A DNA stretch of 64,000 nucleotides from Flagellimonas flava (GTDB lineage Bacteria > Bacteroidota > Bacteroidia > Flavobacteriales > Flavobacteriaceae), in assembly GCF_900129665.1 (NCBI RefSeq), contig NZ_FQWL01000001.1, positions 1,178,001 through 1,242,000 on the forward strand, read 5' to 3'. A program made the position numbers and the translations under genes. Position 1 is the first letter of the stretch, and every line of letters begins with the position of its first letter. The notes below the pieces were generated by a model. It searched no databases. It was not told where the DNA came from and worked only from the letters and a program-made list of their open reading frames with translations. Positions 24,144-33,871 of this stretch are shown here, one piece after another.

Positions 24144-26564
24144 GTGAAAAAAAACTTTCGCATATATCTATTTCTTATTGTTTCCATTGGTGGGTATATG
24201 ACCGCACAAACCCAGACCTATGAACTTTCGTTTAGGATTACGGATGAACAAACTGCGCAAGGAATTGAAAATGCCCAGATTTCCATTACCCCATGTTCTT
24301 GCGGTGGAATCACGGACGAAAATGGGAACCTAGCCCTTGAGCTTCCGGAAAACACATACACTATAACGGTCAGTAACATTGGATATAAGCGATATAGACA
24401 ACGCATAGTTCTAAATCGCCATGTGTTGTTGGAAATCGCCTTATCCGAGCAAGAACAACAACTTTCCGAGGTTGTGGTGAAGGCAAAAAAGGTTAATGAC
24501 AATATAGAATCCCCACAAATGGGAGTAGTGCAACTGAAAGCTCCGGAACTAAAAAAATTGCCCATGGCTTTGGGCGAATTTGATGTACTGAGGAGTATGA
24601 CTTTGGTTGCAGGGGTAAATAATGCAGGCGATGTGAGCAATGGACTGTCCGTGCGTGGTGGGTCGTTGGACCAGAACCTATTACTCTATGAATATGCTCC
24701 CATTTTTAATCCTACCCACCTATTTGGGCTTATTTCTGTTTTCACACCGGAGGCGGTTTCCAACGTTGATCTTTACCGTGCCAATATTCCATCGCGCTAC
24801 GGAGGGCGGATAGCTTCGGTTTTGGATGTTAAAGTGAAGAATCCCTATGTAAATAAATTTAAGCTATCCGGCGGGCTCGGACTTTTGTCCAGTAGACTAT
24901 CCGTAGAAACCCCTTTGGTTAAGGATAAACTGATGCTCTATGCTGGTGTTCGGGGAGGGTTTACCGATTTTTTACTCCCAATTTTTTCGGAGCGTTTGAA
25001 AAATACCAAAGCGAGATTTGCCGATGGGACCGTTAAATTGATATACCTCCCCACGGAAGATGACCAGGTCTCATTTACCGGCTTTTATAGTAAGGATTTT
25101 TATCAGCTCGACCTTATTTCCCAAATCGAAAATGTGAGTTCTGAAACCAACCAATACGATTTCGGCATCTTGAACGGTACCTTAAGATGGACTCATTCCT
25201 TTAACGAAAGTGCGAATCTAAAGACAGTTTTATTGGGCAGTGATTACACACCAAAAATTATCTTTCCAGAAATTGAGAGCAATAATGAAATCGAGTTTGA
25301 ATCAGCAATCAACTATATCAGTCTTATTTCAGAGTTTTCCAAGCAGGTCAATGATAATTGGGACTACTACATTGGAGTGCAGGCCAATCGCTATAAAATC
25401 TCGCCAGGAAGTTTAGATCCAGGTACTGCTGCCGATATTACTCCAGTTACGCTAAGCGATGAAACAAGCTATGAACTTTCTGGATATGCGAATCTTAACT
25501 GGAAACCCATACCGTCACTTTCACTTTCCGGGGGTTTACGATACAATCATTTTACCCTAGTTGGCCCATACACCCTTGCTACTTTTGATGACATAGATGG
25601 TTCCATTACCAACCGGGAGGTTTTTGGAAAGGGCGATGCTGTCAAAACTTATACCGGTCTGGAACCACGATTGGGAGTTTCATTTGCTTTGGATGAAAAC
25701 ACTTCACTAAAGGCAAGCTATGCTCGGGTGAACCAGTACCTCCAAAACATTTATAACAGTACCACGCCTTTGCCGACCTCCAGGTGGAAAGTTTCCGACG
25801 CCAATATAAAACCACAAACGGGCGACACTTATGGTCTTGGCATTTATCAAAACCTAAGCGACAATAGTATCGAATTAGGATTGGAAGGGTATTACCGGGA
25901 TACTAAAAATGTGCTCACCTATAAACCCGGTGCAGATTTTTTCCTCGAAGAGTTTGTAGAGCAGGATATCGTTCAAGGTAAAGGTCAGGCTTACGGAGTT
26001 GAACTTAGTTTTAGAAAGCCTACAGGAAATGTAAATGGATGGTTCAATTATACGTGGTCCAGAAGTTTGTTGCGATCCGTGAATGAGCGAGTGGCGGATC
26101 GTATAAATAACAATAATTGGTTTGCTTCGGACTTTGATAGGCCCCATGTTTTTAATGGAACCATCAATTTTGAAAAGGATAAGTATAACACGGTGAGTTT
26201 TAATTTCACAGCGCAAACAGGGCGACCTTTTACTGCACCCAATGCCACTGTGGATGTTGATGGCATAACCGTACCCATTTTTTTAGAGCGAAACAATGCA
26301 AGGCTTCCCTTGTATCATCGATTGGACTTTTCCTGGAACGTCCACTTTAGTAAAAGCAAGAAAAACAAACGCTGGCAAAATGATTGGACCTTTACCATCT
26401 ACAACGTTTATGGGAGAAGAAACCCTATAAATACCTACTATACCCAACGTATAGATTTTGCTGAAAACTCCGAAATCTTTCGTAGCAGTCCTTTGGGGGC
26501 ATATGAAATCGCATTGCTGAACAGTCCTCTAATTTCGTTGACCTATAATTTTAAATTTCAGTAA
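24144..26564 (+). CDS. TonB-dependent receptor with carboxypeptidase-like N-domain
   Basis: An 806-residue outer-membrane transporter. Translation starts with GTG. Residues 1-23 are a signal peptide, 24-110 a carboxypeptidase regulatory-like domain (ITDENGNLALELPENTYTITVSNIGY), then a plug (SNGLSVRGGSLDQNLLLYE) and a 22-strand barrel ending in LISLTYNFKFQ. It imports a ligand with energy from TonB; the DUF4249 lipoprotein upstream is its likely partner. No SusD, FecR or sigma factor is present. The ligand cannot be told from sequence. Confidence 0.93.
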   Translation: MKKNFRIYLFLIVSIGGYMTAQTQTYELSFRITDEQTAQGIENAQISITPCSCGGITDENGNLALELPENTYTITVSNIGYKRYRQRIVLNRHVLLEIALSEQEQQLSEVVVKAKKVNDNIESPQMGVVQLKAPELKKLPMALGEFDVLRSMTLVAGVNNAGDVSNGLSVRGGSLDQNLLLYEYAPIFNPTHLFGLISVFTPEAVSNVDLYRANIPSRYGGRIASVLDVKVKNPYVNKFKLSGGLGLLSSRLSVETPLVKDKLMLYAGVRGGFTDFLLPIFSERLKNTKARFADGTVKLIYLPTEDDQVSFTGFYSKDFYQLDLISQIENVSSETNQYDFGILNGTLRWTHSFNESANLKTVLLGSDYTPKIIFPEIESNNEIEFESAINYISLISEFSKQVNDNWDYYIGVQANRYKISPGSLDPGTAADITPVTLSDETSYELSGYANLNWKPIPSLSLSGGLRYNHFTLVGPYTLATFDDIDGSITNREVFGKGDAVKTYTGLEPRLGVSFALDENTSLKASYARVNQYLQNIYNSTTPLPTSRWKVSDANIKPQTGDTYGLGIYQNLSDNSIELGLEGYYRDTKNVLTYKPGADFFLEEFVEQDIVQGKGQAYGVELSFRKPTGNVNGWFNYTWSRSLLRSVNERVADRINNNNWFASDFDRPHVFNGTINFEKDKYNTVSFNFTAQTGRPFTAPNATVDVDGITVPIFLERNNARLPLYHRLDFSWNVHFSKSKKNKRWQNDWTFTIYNVYGRRNPINTYYTQRIDFAENSEIFRSSPLGAYEIALLNSPLISLTYNFKFQ

Positions 26565-26575
26565 ATCAGTTCTTT

Positions 26576-27844
26576 TCACCCTCGCTCCCTAGGTTTAATG
26601 ATCATTCTAAAATATTGGTCTTTGTAGAGGTAATAACCAATCCAGTTGTACAAAGTGCGCACCTTGTTCTTAAAATTCACAAGGCCCATAATATGCACAA
26701 AAATCCATATTAGCCATGCAACAAAACCCTTAACAAAAAAACGCTCCTTGGGCGGGTCCATTACAGCCTTGTTACGCCCAATTATGGCCAGAGAGCCCTT
26801 ATTTTTATAGGTGAATGGTTTCCAAGTGTCATTTGCTGACAATAGATTACTTGCCAAATTCTTAGCCTGTTGTAAGGCTGGCTGGGCCAATTGCGGGTGT
26901 CCATCAGGATATTCCTTGTCCCCATCCAAAACGGCGCAATCTCCCAAGGCGTAAATATTGGTATATCCATCCACCAGATTATGGGCATTGGTCTTCAGTC
27001 TCCTACCCCTTCCATAACTAGTCTGGTTAAAACCATCAAAGACTTTTGCCGATACCCCTGCCGCCCATATCAGGTTTTTGGCCGCAATGGTATTCCCATC
27101 GGAAAGATGTACTGTTTCATCCACAAAATCGGTCACCAAAGTGTTCAATTTGATTTTCACCCCCAGCCCTTTTAGCTTCTTGTAGGTATAGCTTTGGGAT
27201 TTTGAAGACATTGCGGCCAATACAGCATCTTGGCCATCCAGTAGATAAATATCTCCAAGGTCTTCTTTTTTCAGTTCTGGGTAATCTTTTTGGAGGATGT
27301 GATCACGCATTTCTGCAAAAATCCCTGAAAGTTCTACACCCGTGGGACCGGCACCGGCGATAACAAAGGTGAGCAACCGCTTGCGTTCAGCACTATCGGA
27401 TAATCTGGTGGCTCTATCCAGTCTTGTAAAGATTACATTTCTAAGTGAAAGCGCATCACTTATGGTCTTCATGGGTAAGCTATGCCTTTCAATATTAGCA
27501 TTGCCAAAGAAATTAGTTTCGGTGCCTGTTGCCATGACAAGGGTATCGTAAAGCAGTTCCCCATTGTCCAAAACAATCTTATTTTCCTTTGGAATGACCC
27601 GTTGTAACTCCCCTAACCTAAAACGCGCATTTTTCTTCCCTCTTAGTATCTTCCGAAATGGATAACTAATGGCTGATGGTTCCATAAAACCCGTAGATAC
27701 TTGATAAATGAGGGGTGGAAAGAAGTTGTAGTTGTTGGAGTCCACCAAAATGAGATTAAATCTTGGGGAATCACGCATGTTTTTAATGAATTCCAAGCCT
27801 GCAAATCCCCCGCCAACAATCACAATGGTATGTTTATCTGCCAA
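26576..27844 (-). CDS. Type II NADH dehydrogenase (NAD(P)/FAD-dependent oxidoreductase)
   Basis: A 422-residue membrane-associated flavoprotein that passes electrons from NADH to quinone without proton pumping. It has the FAD site IVIVGGGFAGLEFI (6-19), the second Rossmann site FVIAGAGPTGVELSG near 160-175, and YALGDCAV before the C-terminal amphipathic region (WLIWIFVHIMGLVNFKNKV), which anchors it. All match Ndh. It stands alone 131 bases from the DoxX gene; a palindrome lies upstream. Confidence 0.9.
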   Translation of the reverse strand: MADKHTIVIVGGGFAGLEFIKNMRDSPRFNLILVDSNNYNFFPPLIYQVSTGFMEPSAISYPFRKILRGKKNARFRLGELQRVIPKENKIVLDNGELLYDTLVMATGTETNFFGNANIERHSLPMKTISDALSLRNVIFTRLDRATRLSDSAERKRLLTFVIAGAGPTGVELSGIFAEMRDHILQKDYPELKKEDLGDIYLLDGQDAVLAAMSSKSQSYTYKKLKGLGVKIKLNTLVTDFVDETVHLSDGNTIAAKNLIWAAGVSAKVFDGFNQTSYGRGRRLKTNAHNLVDGYTNIYALGDCAVLDGDKEYPDGHPQLAQPALQQAKNLASNLLSANDTWKPFTYKNKGSLAIIGRNKAVMDPPKERFFVKGFVAWLIWIFVHIMGLVNFKNKVRTLYNWIGYYLYKDQYFRMIIKPRERG

Positions 27845-27901
27845 TTTCGCTTTGTTTAAATGAAATGTAGTACAAAGCTACTCCTCAACGTGGAATTTAT
27901 A

Positions 27902-27917
27902 CTTAAGCCAGCTTAAG
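27902..27917. promoter_or_regulatory. 16-bp palindrome upstream of the NADH dehydrogenase gene
   Basis: CTTAAGC and GCTTAAG are exact reverse complements around CA, about 58 bases before the start codon. Its size and position fit an operator for a dimeric regulator. The sequence TTTGTTTAA, a half-site of the photolyase-operon repeat, occurs at 27851-27859. Confidence 0.45.
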
Positions 27918-27975
27918 AAAATGAAGGTTTTAACGAGGTTTTAGGATATTGGATCTAACTCCTAACCGCTTGTTT

Positions 27976-28359
27976 TCAAAAGAAGGGCAGTATCTCTTTC
28001 ACTTGCCCCCAAAACAGCCTCAAAAGAATAGCACAACAAACAAAAACTACCATGGCCAGATAGAATAATAATCCACCGTCGCCTTGGACTTCAATCCCCA
28101 AACTGGTGAGGTGGAAGAAGATGGCTCCAGAAATAACACCGATGCCCAAAAGTGCACCTAAACCGACCGTTCTGGGCCATAAAAGCAAAACACTCGCCAC
28201 CAACTCCACTATTCCACTTCCATAGCGCCCCCAAGGCTCCATACCAACTTGTTCAAAAATGTAAATACTTTCTGGGGCGCCAGTAAACTTAAAGAATAGG
28301 GTTTGCAACAAGATTATGGCCGCCGCCAACCGAAGAATCCAAGAGATACTATTTTTCAT
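27976..28359 (-). CDS. DoxX-family membrane protein
   Basis: A 127-residue protein with four hydrophobic helices. The opening ISWILRLAAAIILLQTLFFKFTGAPE and the GRYGSGIVELVASVLLL loop are typical of DoxX/DoxD-like proteins. Such proteins are small quinone- or thiosulfate-linked membrane proteins in some species and of unknown role in many. The NADH dehydrogenase lies on the same strand downstream, which would suit a respiratory role (inference). Confidence 0.85.
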   Translation of the reverse strand: MKNSISWILRLAAAIILLQTLFFKFTGAPESIYIFEQVGMEPWGRYGSGIVELVASVLLLWPRTVGLGALLGIGVISGAIFFHLTSLGIEVQGDGGLLFYLAMVVFVCCAILLRLFWGQVKEILPFF

Positions 28360-28450
28360 GATATGATGGTTTGTATCCCTTGGTCTGTGTTTTATGGCCT
28401 TGCCTTACACCAAGCTCCAACTTTGGTGATTTTGGGTGCTTTCCTTGATT

Positions 28451-30049
28451 TTAATCTATTCGGAAAACGGTCAAGACCCCTGCATGATCAGAGGGAAACA
28501 TGATGGGATGGTAATCCACTACTTTGGATTCAATTGCGCTAAGCGCTTCGCCCTGGTAATAGATATAATCAATTCTATCCCGCAATCCGTATTTATTTGA
28601 TGAAGTTGCAGCTCTTGGGGTCCATGTGAAACCTGGGTCAAGCAATGGATCAATGTATAATTCTCTATAACTATCGATGAACCCAGCATCGGCCATTTCC
28701 ATGCTTACGGGCCATTTTACCTTCCTTTGGTAATGTATCCCTTTGGTTTCCTCGATCCAATCCAAATGAGAGCCTACATTAAAATCCCCAGACATAATAA
28801 TTGGTACCTCGTTAGACTTTTTGAGATAGGGTGCAATTTCCATAAGTATGGACTTTACCTCTGCATGGCGAGTTTTTCCTTCATCAGCGATCAACTGTTT
28901 TGGTGATTTCTTTCCTTCTATTACCTCCTGTCCATAATCCGGAAGGTAGTGCAGCCAAGTATCAAAAAAGATTAGGTCTCTGTTTTTTCCTAACCGAAGC
29001 TGCGCCCCTCCAAAATTGAAGGGTTTAAAGGCAGTAATCGTGCTTGTAATTGGATATTTGCTCATTATGGACAGATTGGAACTGATCAAATAAAAGTGAT
29101 ATCCCAAAGCATCCGCTATAATTTCACCTGATCCATAAGTTTCAATTAAACCAATAATATCCGCATTGGTTGCTTTTATAGTTTCTATAACCCGCTGCAC
29201 GCCCACAGCCTCACCATATCTATGTCCCCCGTGCCATATATTCCATGCCAAGACCTTTAAATGTTGTGGTTTGATTTCTTCCTCAGGTTCTTCGTTGTAA
29301 GAATAAAATTCGGTATATAGATCATGGATTTCCTCGGAACTAACAACTCTATCCCAAATCTTAATCTCATCTATGAAACCATTAAAGGCATTCCATTGCG
29401 CATAGGACCCGTATTCCCATTTTTCATCAGACCCTCCAATAACGGTTCTTAATTTCGCATGCAAATCCCCAATCCCAGGAGTGTTGTATATGGCGACATT
29501 TTTCCCGTTAAAATACATCCATACTTCTTCTTTGTCTTGATCGACCGTGAATGCAATTTGGTGCCATTCCCCATCATTAACTCCTTGTCTGCCAGCAGTT
29601 GGTCTGTACGCATATTGATTTTTACCGTCATGCAACTCCAATGCCCAAGCACCGTTACTTTGGGTGTAAAGTTGCCATCCTTTTGCTTCAGGGTCATTGG
29701 CCTTTTTGTTCCCCATAATAGGGGTACCCATCAAGGCATTGGGTAAGGTTTTAACCCATGTTACAATGGAAAAAGACTGTCCATCAGAGAATGGAAGCAG
29801 ATTATCCTCTACCTTAATCGGCCTTCTCAGCGATGCATTGGCAGAAAGATCCAAAGCCCGACCAGATATTCCCGGAGCGAACTCGGATTGCAGCAAATCC
29901 GCTATGTAAACTGCATCCTCTTTAGCGGTAATAGTCTCTTCAAAACTATGGGCATCAAAATCTAATTGAAAAATTGGGTCTTGCGCATTGATCTCTCCAG
30001 AAAAATGGGCCATTACCACTAAAGCGCCTAAAATTCTCAAGACATTCAT
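28451..30049 (-). CDS. Secreted LamG-endonuclease/exonuclease/phosphatase protein
   Basis: The start at 30049 is chosen because it gives a signal peptide (MNVLRILGALVVMAHF, ending NAQ); the frame is open upstream into acs. The 532-residue product has a concanavalin/LamG domain (residues about 25-250; FSIVTWVKTL, QIAFTVDQDKEEVWMYFNGK) and a C-terminal endonuclease/exonuclease/phosphatase domain starting LKVLAWNIWHGG, with GLIETYG, SGDFNVG and final SDHAGV. It could be a phosphodiesterase, sphingomyelinase-like or nuclease acting outside the cell. The two-domain layout suggests binding to a polymer or surface first. Confidence 0.85.
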   Translation of the reverse strand: MNVLRILGALVVMAHFSGEINAQDPIFQLDFDAHSFEETITAKEDAVYIADLLQSEFAPGISGRALDLSANASLRRPIKVEDNLLPFSDGQSFSIVTWVKTLPNALMGTPIMGNKKANDPEAKGWQLYTQSNGAWALELHDGKNQYAYRPTAGRQGVNDGEWHQIAFTVDQDKEEVWMYFNGKNVAIYNTPGIGDLHAKLRTVIGGSDEKWEYGSYAQWNAFNGFIDEIKIWDRVVSSEEIHDLYTEFYSYNEEPEEEIKPQHLKVLAWNIWHGGHRYGEAVGVQRVIETIKATNADIIGLIETYGSGEIIADALGYHFYLISSNLSIMSKYPITSTITAFKPFNFGGAQLRLGKNRDLIFFDTWLHYLPDYGQEVIEGKKSPKQLIADEGKTRHAEVKSILMEIAPYLKKSNEVPIIMSGDFNVGSHLDWIEETKGIHYQRKVKWPVSMEMADAGFIDSYRELYIDPLLDPGFTWTPRAATSSNKYGLRDRIDYIYYQGEALSAIESKVVDYHPIMFPSDHAGVLTVFRID

Positions 30050-30107
30050 CTCTAGCAAGGTTGTTTTTAGTACTTCCAACCTACTGCAATCATAAGAACT
30101 AGGTTTC

Positions 30108-32015
30108 TTACAAGGCCTCATCCATAATTTTTTCAACCACTTCAGGATTCAAAAGTGTGGAGATGTCACCCAGATTTCCAGTGTCTTTTGAGGCAATTTT
30201 ACGCAAAATACGTCGCATGATCTTTCCACTTCTGGTCTTCGGCAAGCCTGGAACAAATTGAATCTTGTCCAGCTTCGCAATGGGCCCAATATGTTCCGTG
30301 ATCATTTGGTTGATTTCTTTTTTCAGATTGTCACGATCACGGGACTCACCTGTTTCCTTCAGAATTACATAGCCATAGAGAGCATTCCCTTTTATATCGT
30401 GAGGAAAGCCTACAATGGCCGATTCAGCAACTGCAGGGTGCTCATTGATAGCATCTTCTATTGGAGCGGTTCCTAGGTTGTGGCCCGAAACGATGATAAC
30501 GTCATCCACCCTACCTGTGATTCGGTAGTAGCCAACCTCATCACGTAAAGCACCATCACCTGTAAAATATTTTCCCTCAAAGGCGGAAAAATAGGTATCC
30601 TTGTACCGCTGATGATCTCCCCAAATAGATCTTGCTATGGAAGGCCATGGGAATTTTATGCACAAACGTCCATCCACCTGATTTCCTTTGATTTCCTTTC
30701 CATGCTCATCCATAAGTGCAGGCTGAACTCCTGGCATTGGTAAGGTGGCATAGGTGGGCTTGGTCGGAGTTGAAAACGGAATCGGTGAAATAAGTACACC
30801 TCCTGTTTCTGTCTGCCACCATGTATCCACAATAGGGCATTTTTTCTCCCCAACATGATCATTATACCAGTGCCAGGCCTCCTCATTGATGGGTTCACCC
30901 ACAGTTCCCAGTACCTTAAGACTTGAAAGATCATATTCGGTGACAAAATCCAAATTTTCCTTTGCCAATGCCCGAATCGCGGTTGGAGCAGTATAGAATT
31001 GGGTGACCTTATGTTTTTGTACAATCTCCCAAAAGCGACCAAAATCCGGGTATGATGGAACACCTTCGAACATTACCGTGGTAGCTCCGTTGGCCAAGGG
31101 TCCGTAGACGATATAGGAGTGTCCCGTAATCCAACCAATATCTGCTGTACACCAATACACATCCTCCTCCCTATATTGAAACACATTTTTAAAGGTGTAG
31201 GCCGTGTAAACCATATAACCTCCCGTGGTATGCATCATTCCCTTGGGCCTTCCTGTGGATCCTGAAGTATAAAGAATAAAAAGTGGATCTTCGGCCTCCA
31301 TAATTTCTGGAACACAATCGGAGTACGCTTTCTCCAAGAGTGGGGCCAACCACTTATCCCGACCTTTTTCCATATGGATCTTAGCCCCAGTGCGCTCGGT
31401 CACCAAAACGGTCTCCACTCCCGGACATTGGGTAAGGGCTTCATCCACAATACCTTTTAGGTCGATGGTTTTTGCTCCACGGTAGGAACCATCGGAAGTC
31501 AAGACCATTTTTGCCTCGCAATCGTTTATACGCGTTGCCAGGGCTGTTGAAGAAAATCCGGCAAAAACCACGGAGTGGATTGCACCAATGCGGGCACATG
31601 CCAGCAAGGAAACAGCCAATTCTGGAATCATGGGCAAATAAATCACCACCCTATCCCCTTTTCGAACGCCTTGGTCTTTTAATACGTTGGCAAATCGACA
31701 CACCCTTTCATGCAACTGTCGATAGGTAATGTGCTGTGCTTCCTCATCAGGATTATTGGGTTCAAAAAGGATTGCTGTTTTATCGCCGCGAATTCTTAAG
31801 TGGCGATCAATACAGTTGTCAGTTATATTAAGCTGAGCGCCATCAAACCATTTGATCTCTGGCTTGGAGAAATCCCAGTCAAGAACAGAATTCCATTTTT
31901 TCCGCCACACAAAATGTTCCTCGGCCACCTCCTCCCAAAATCCTTCTGGATTCCGGACCGATTTCCTATAGACCTGAAAATATTCTTCCAAATGTTTAAT
32001 GTGGTAGTTGCTCAT
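30108..32015 (-). CDS. acs: Acetyl-CoA synthetase
   Basis: A 635-residue cytosolic enzyme that activates acetate to acetyl-CoA with ATP through acetyl-AMP. It shows YTSGSTGRPKG near 260, the WWQTETGG motif near 410 and PKTRSGKIMRR near 600, whose Lys is the usual site of acetylation control. Length is normal. It is divergent from an AraC regulator (121 bases). The acetate-type symporter 2 kb downstream on the same strand completes an acetate-use cluster. Confidence 0.96.
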   Translation of the reverse strand: MSNYHIKHLEEYFQVYRKSVRNPEGFWEEVAEEHFVWRKKWNSVLDWDFSKPEIKWFDGAQLNITDNCIDRHLRIRGDKTAILFEPNNPDEEAQHITYRQLHERVCRFANVLKDQGVRKGDRVVIYLPMIPELAVSLLACARIGAIHSVVFAGFSSTALATRINDCEAKMVLTSDGSYRGAKTIDLKGIVDEALTQCPGVETVLVTERTGAKIHMEKGRDKWLAPLLEKAYSDCVPEIMEAEDPLFILYTSGSTGRPKGMMHTTGGYMVYTAYTFKNVFQYREEDVYWCTADIGWITGHSYIVYGPLANGATTVMFEGVPSYPDFGRFWEIVQKHKVTQFYTAPTAIRALAKENLDFVTEYDLSSLKVLGTVGEPINEEAWHWYNDHVGEKKCPIVDTWWQTETGGVLISPIPFSTPTKPTYATLPMPGVQPALMDEHGKEIKGNQVDGRLCIKFPWPSIARSIWGDHQRYKDTYFSAFEGKYFTGDGALRDEVGYYRITGRVDDVIIVSGHNLGTAPIEDAINEHPAVAESAIVGFPHDIKGNALYGYVILKETGESRDRDNLKKEINQMITEHIGPIAKLDKIQFVPGLPKTRSGKIMRRILRKIASKDTGNLGDISTLLNPEVVEKIMDEAL

Positions 32016-32136
32016 GGGTTAGTTGAAAATTTTGTGAACTCTAAAAATAGTAAAAAACCCATCTATTTAATAGGGATTCAATATTTATCGACGTAAGGGT
32101 TTTGCGTAACTTCGACCTACTACGGAGCATAGACGA

Positions 32137-33000
32137 ATGACCAAGATTAAAAGATACGATCTTCATAAAAACGACCCTTCCAAGCTTCATTTTGAGGTAA
32201 ACCATGCCAAAAATTACCTTGACAAGAATTGGGAGCATGCCACAGTACCACATAGACATAGCTTTTACCAACTTATTTGGTTCAAGGAAAAAGGGCGCCA
32301 TTATGTGGATTTTGAAGTAGTCGAACACGATGCCAACTCGGTCTTTTTTGTCAATAAAAATCAAATTCATTATTTCTGTCCCGATTCGCCCAATACTGGT
32401 CTTTTGTTTCACTTTAACGAAGAGTTCATCAATCTGCACGGACCAAAACAATTACAGCGTTTTTCCACCACCATTTTCAATGAAATTGGAAACAGGTCCG
32501 TGAATCTTTCACCTTCCGAGGTGCAAAAATTGGGGCTTATAAGCTCTTACATTGAGTCCGAAATCATAGCACGGGAAGATAACTATAAGGAGCAGGTGTT
32601 TCACCATTTCCAGACCATCCTGTATCAAGTCGAACGTTTGAGGGCAAAAGAAGATAAGCTGGACTTGGACGCAAATGCTGATTACAAATTGGCCGCACAG
32701 TTTAAAAGATTGATTCAAGAACAAGTAGGCACTTTCAACTCTATCGAATCTTATGCTGATAATCTTGGAACAAACCCAAAAACACTTACCCGAATATCCA
32801 AAAAATTTCTTCTTGGGACTCCAGGTCAAATCATCAAGGAAACCAAATTACTGGAGGCCAAACGTATCCTTTCCAACCAAAAAACCAGTATCAAGGAGAC
32901 CGCTTATACCCTTGGTTTTGAAGACCCTACCTATTTCACCAAGTATTTTAAACAAGGGACAGGCATCACTCCAAAAGAGTTTCAGAAAAGACTGCGCTAA
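32137..33000 (+). CDS. AraC-family transcriptional regulator
   Basis: A 287-residue regulator with an N-terminal cupin (TVPHRHSFYQLIWFKEKGRHYVDF, then FFVNKNQIHYF) and two C-terminal helix-turn-helix units (YADNLGTNPKTLTRISKKF and SIKETAYTLGFEDPTYFTKYF, then TGITPKEFQ). It lies between the divergent acs and an SDR gene in the same direction, so either may be its target. The SDR starts 78 bases later and can be cotranscribed. Confidence 0.9.
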   Translation: MTKIKRYDLHKNDPSKLHFEVNHAKNYLDKNWEHATVPHRHSFYQLIWFKEKGRHYVDFEVVEHDANSVFFVNKNQIHYFCPDSPNTGLLFHFNEEFINLHGPKQLQRFSTTIFNEIGNRSVNLSPSEVQKLGLISSYIESEIIAREDNYKEQVFHHFQTILYQVERLRAKEDKLDLDANADYKLAAQFKRLIQEQVGTFNSIESYADNLGTNPKTLTRISKKFLLGTPGQIIKETKLLEAKRILSNQKTSIKETAYTLGFEDPTYFTKYFKQGTGITPKEFQKRLR

Positions 33001-33078
33001 TTTACCAGAACTGGTCGGAGTATTACCATTTTTTAATTTAAATGGGGCGGAACTTTGTAGCATCAAAAACAAATACGA

Positions 33079-33834
33079 ATGTCTAAACAAGCATTGATAG
33101 TAGGTGGTACGACCGGAATGGGAAAGGCCACCGCAGAACTTTTACTTCAAGATGGCGTGGAAGTCATCATTATAGGAAGAAATGAGAACAACCTTGCCAG
33201 CGCCGCTAGGGAGTTGGCAGTACACGGTAAGGTCAAAACCATCGCCCTAGATCTTAACGATTTTGGTGCGGTTACCCTATTTAATCAAGAACTTAAGACA
33301 GAAGCTCCGAATCTAAAATATGTGGTTAACGCAGCCGGCTATTTCAGTCCAAGACCATTTTTGGAGCATGAGGAGGGTGATTATGACACCTATCACAATT
33401 TCAACAAGGCCTTCTTTTTCATTACCCAAGCTGCCGGAAAGATTTTGACAGCTAACGGTGGTGGTTCCATTGTCAATATCGGTTCCATGTGGGCAAAGCA
33501 AGCCATTAAGGCCACACCTTCCTCTGCATATTCAATGGCAAAAGCCGGTCTACATGCCTTGACACAACATTTGGCCATGGAATTAGCTGAGCATAATATC
33601 CGAGTGAATGCAGTGTCACCTGCCGTTGTAGTTACTCCCATTTATGGAGCCTTTATCGAGCAAGATAAAATTGAAGAGACGCTGCAAGGTTTTAATGATT
33701 TCCATCCCATTGGACGGGTAGGACGTGCAACCGACATTGCCAACACCATACACTTTTTGTTGACAGACCAAAGCTCCTGGGTCACCGGAGCCATTTGGGA
33801 TATTGATGGCGGAGTAATGGCTGGAAGAAACTAA
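33079..33834 (+). CDS. SDR-family oxidoreductase
   Basis: A 251-residue short-chain dehydrogenase. It has the NAD(P) loop GGTTGMGKATA (9-19), VNAAGYF near 87-93, and the catalytic Ser (NIGSMW) and YxxxK (YSMAKAG, about residue 153). The C-terminal WDIDGGVMAG ending is typical of FabG-like members. Substrate unknown. It follows the AraC regulator in the same direction, and a hairpin separates it from the symporter. Confidence 0.9.
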   Translation: MSKQALIVGGTTGMGKATAELLLQDGVEVIIIGRNENNLASAARELAVHGKVKTIALDLNDFGAVTLFNQELKTEAPNLKYVVNAAGYFSPRPFLEHEEGDYDTYHNFNKAFFFITQAAGKILTANGGGSIVNIGSMWAKQAIKATPSSAYSMAKAGLHALTQHLAMELAEHNIRVNAVSPAVVVTPIYGAFIEQDKIEETLQGFNDFHPIGRVGRATDIANTIHFLLTDQSSWVTGAIWDIDGGVMAGRN

Positions 33835-33845
33835 ATTTTGAAGGG

Positions 33846-33870
33846 ACCCATTGACCAAAGGTTGATGGGT
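33846..33870. terminator. Hairpin between convergent SDR and symporter genes
   Basis: ACCCATTGACC (33846-33856) pairs with GGTTGATGGGT (33860-33870) over 11 positions with two G-U pairs and loop AAA. There is no strong T tail on either strand, so a terminator role is likely only from position. Confidence 0.55.
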
Positions 33871-33871
33871 T

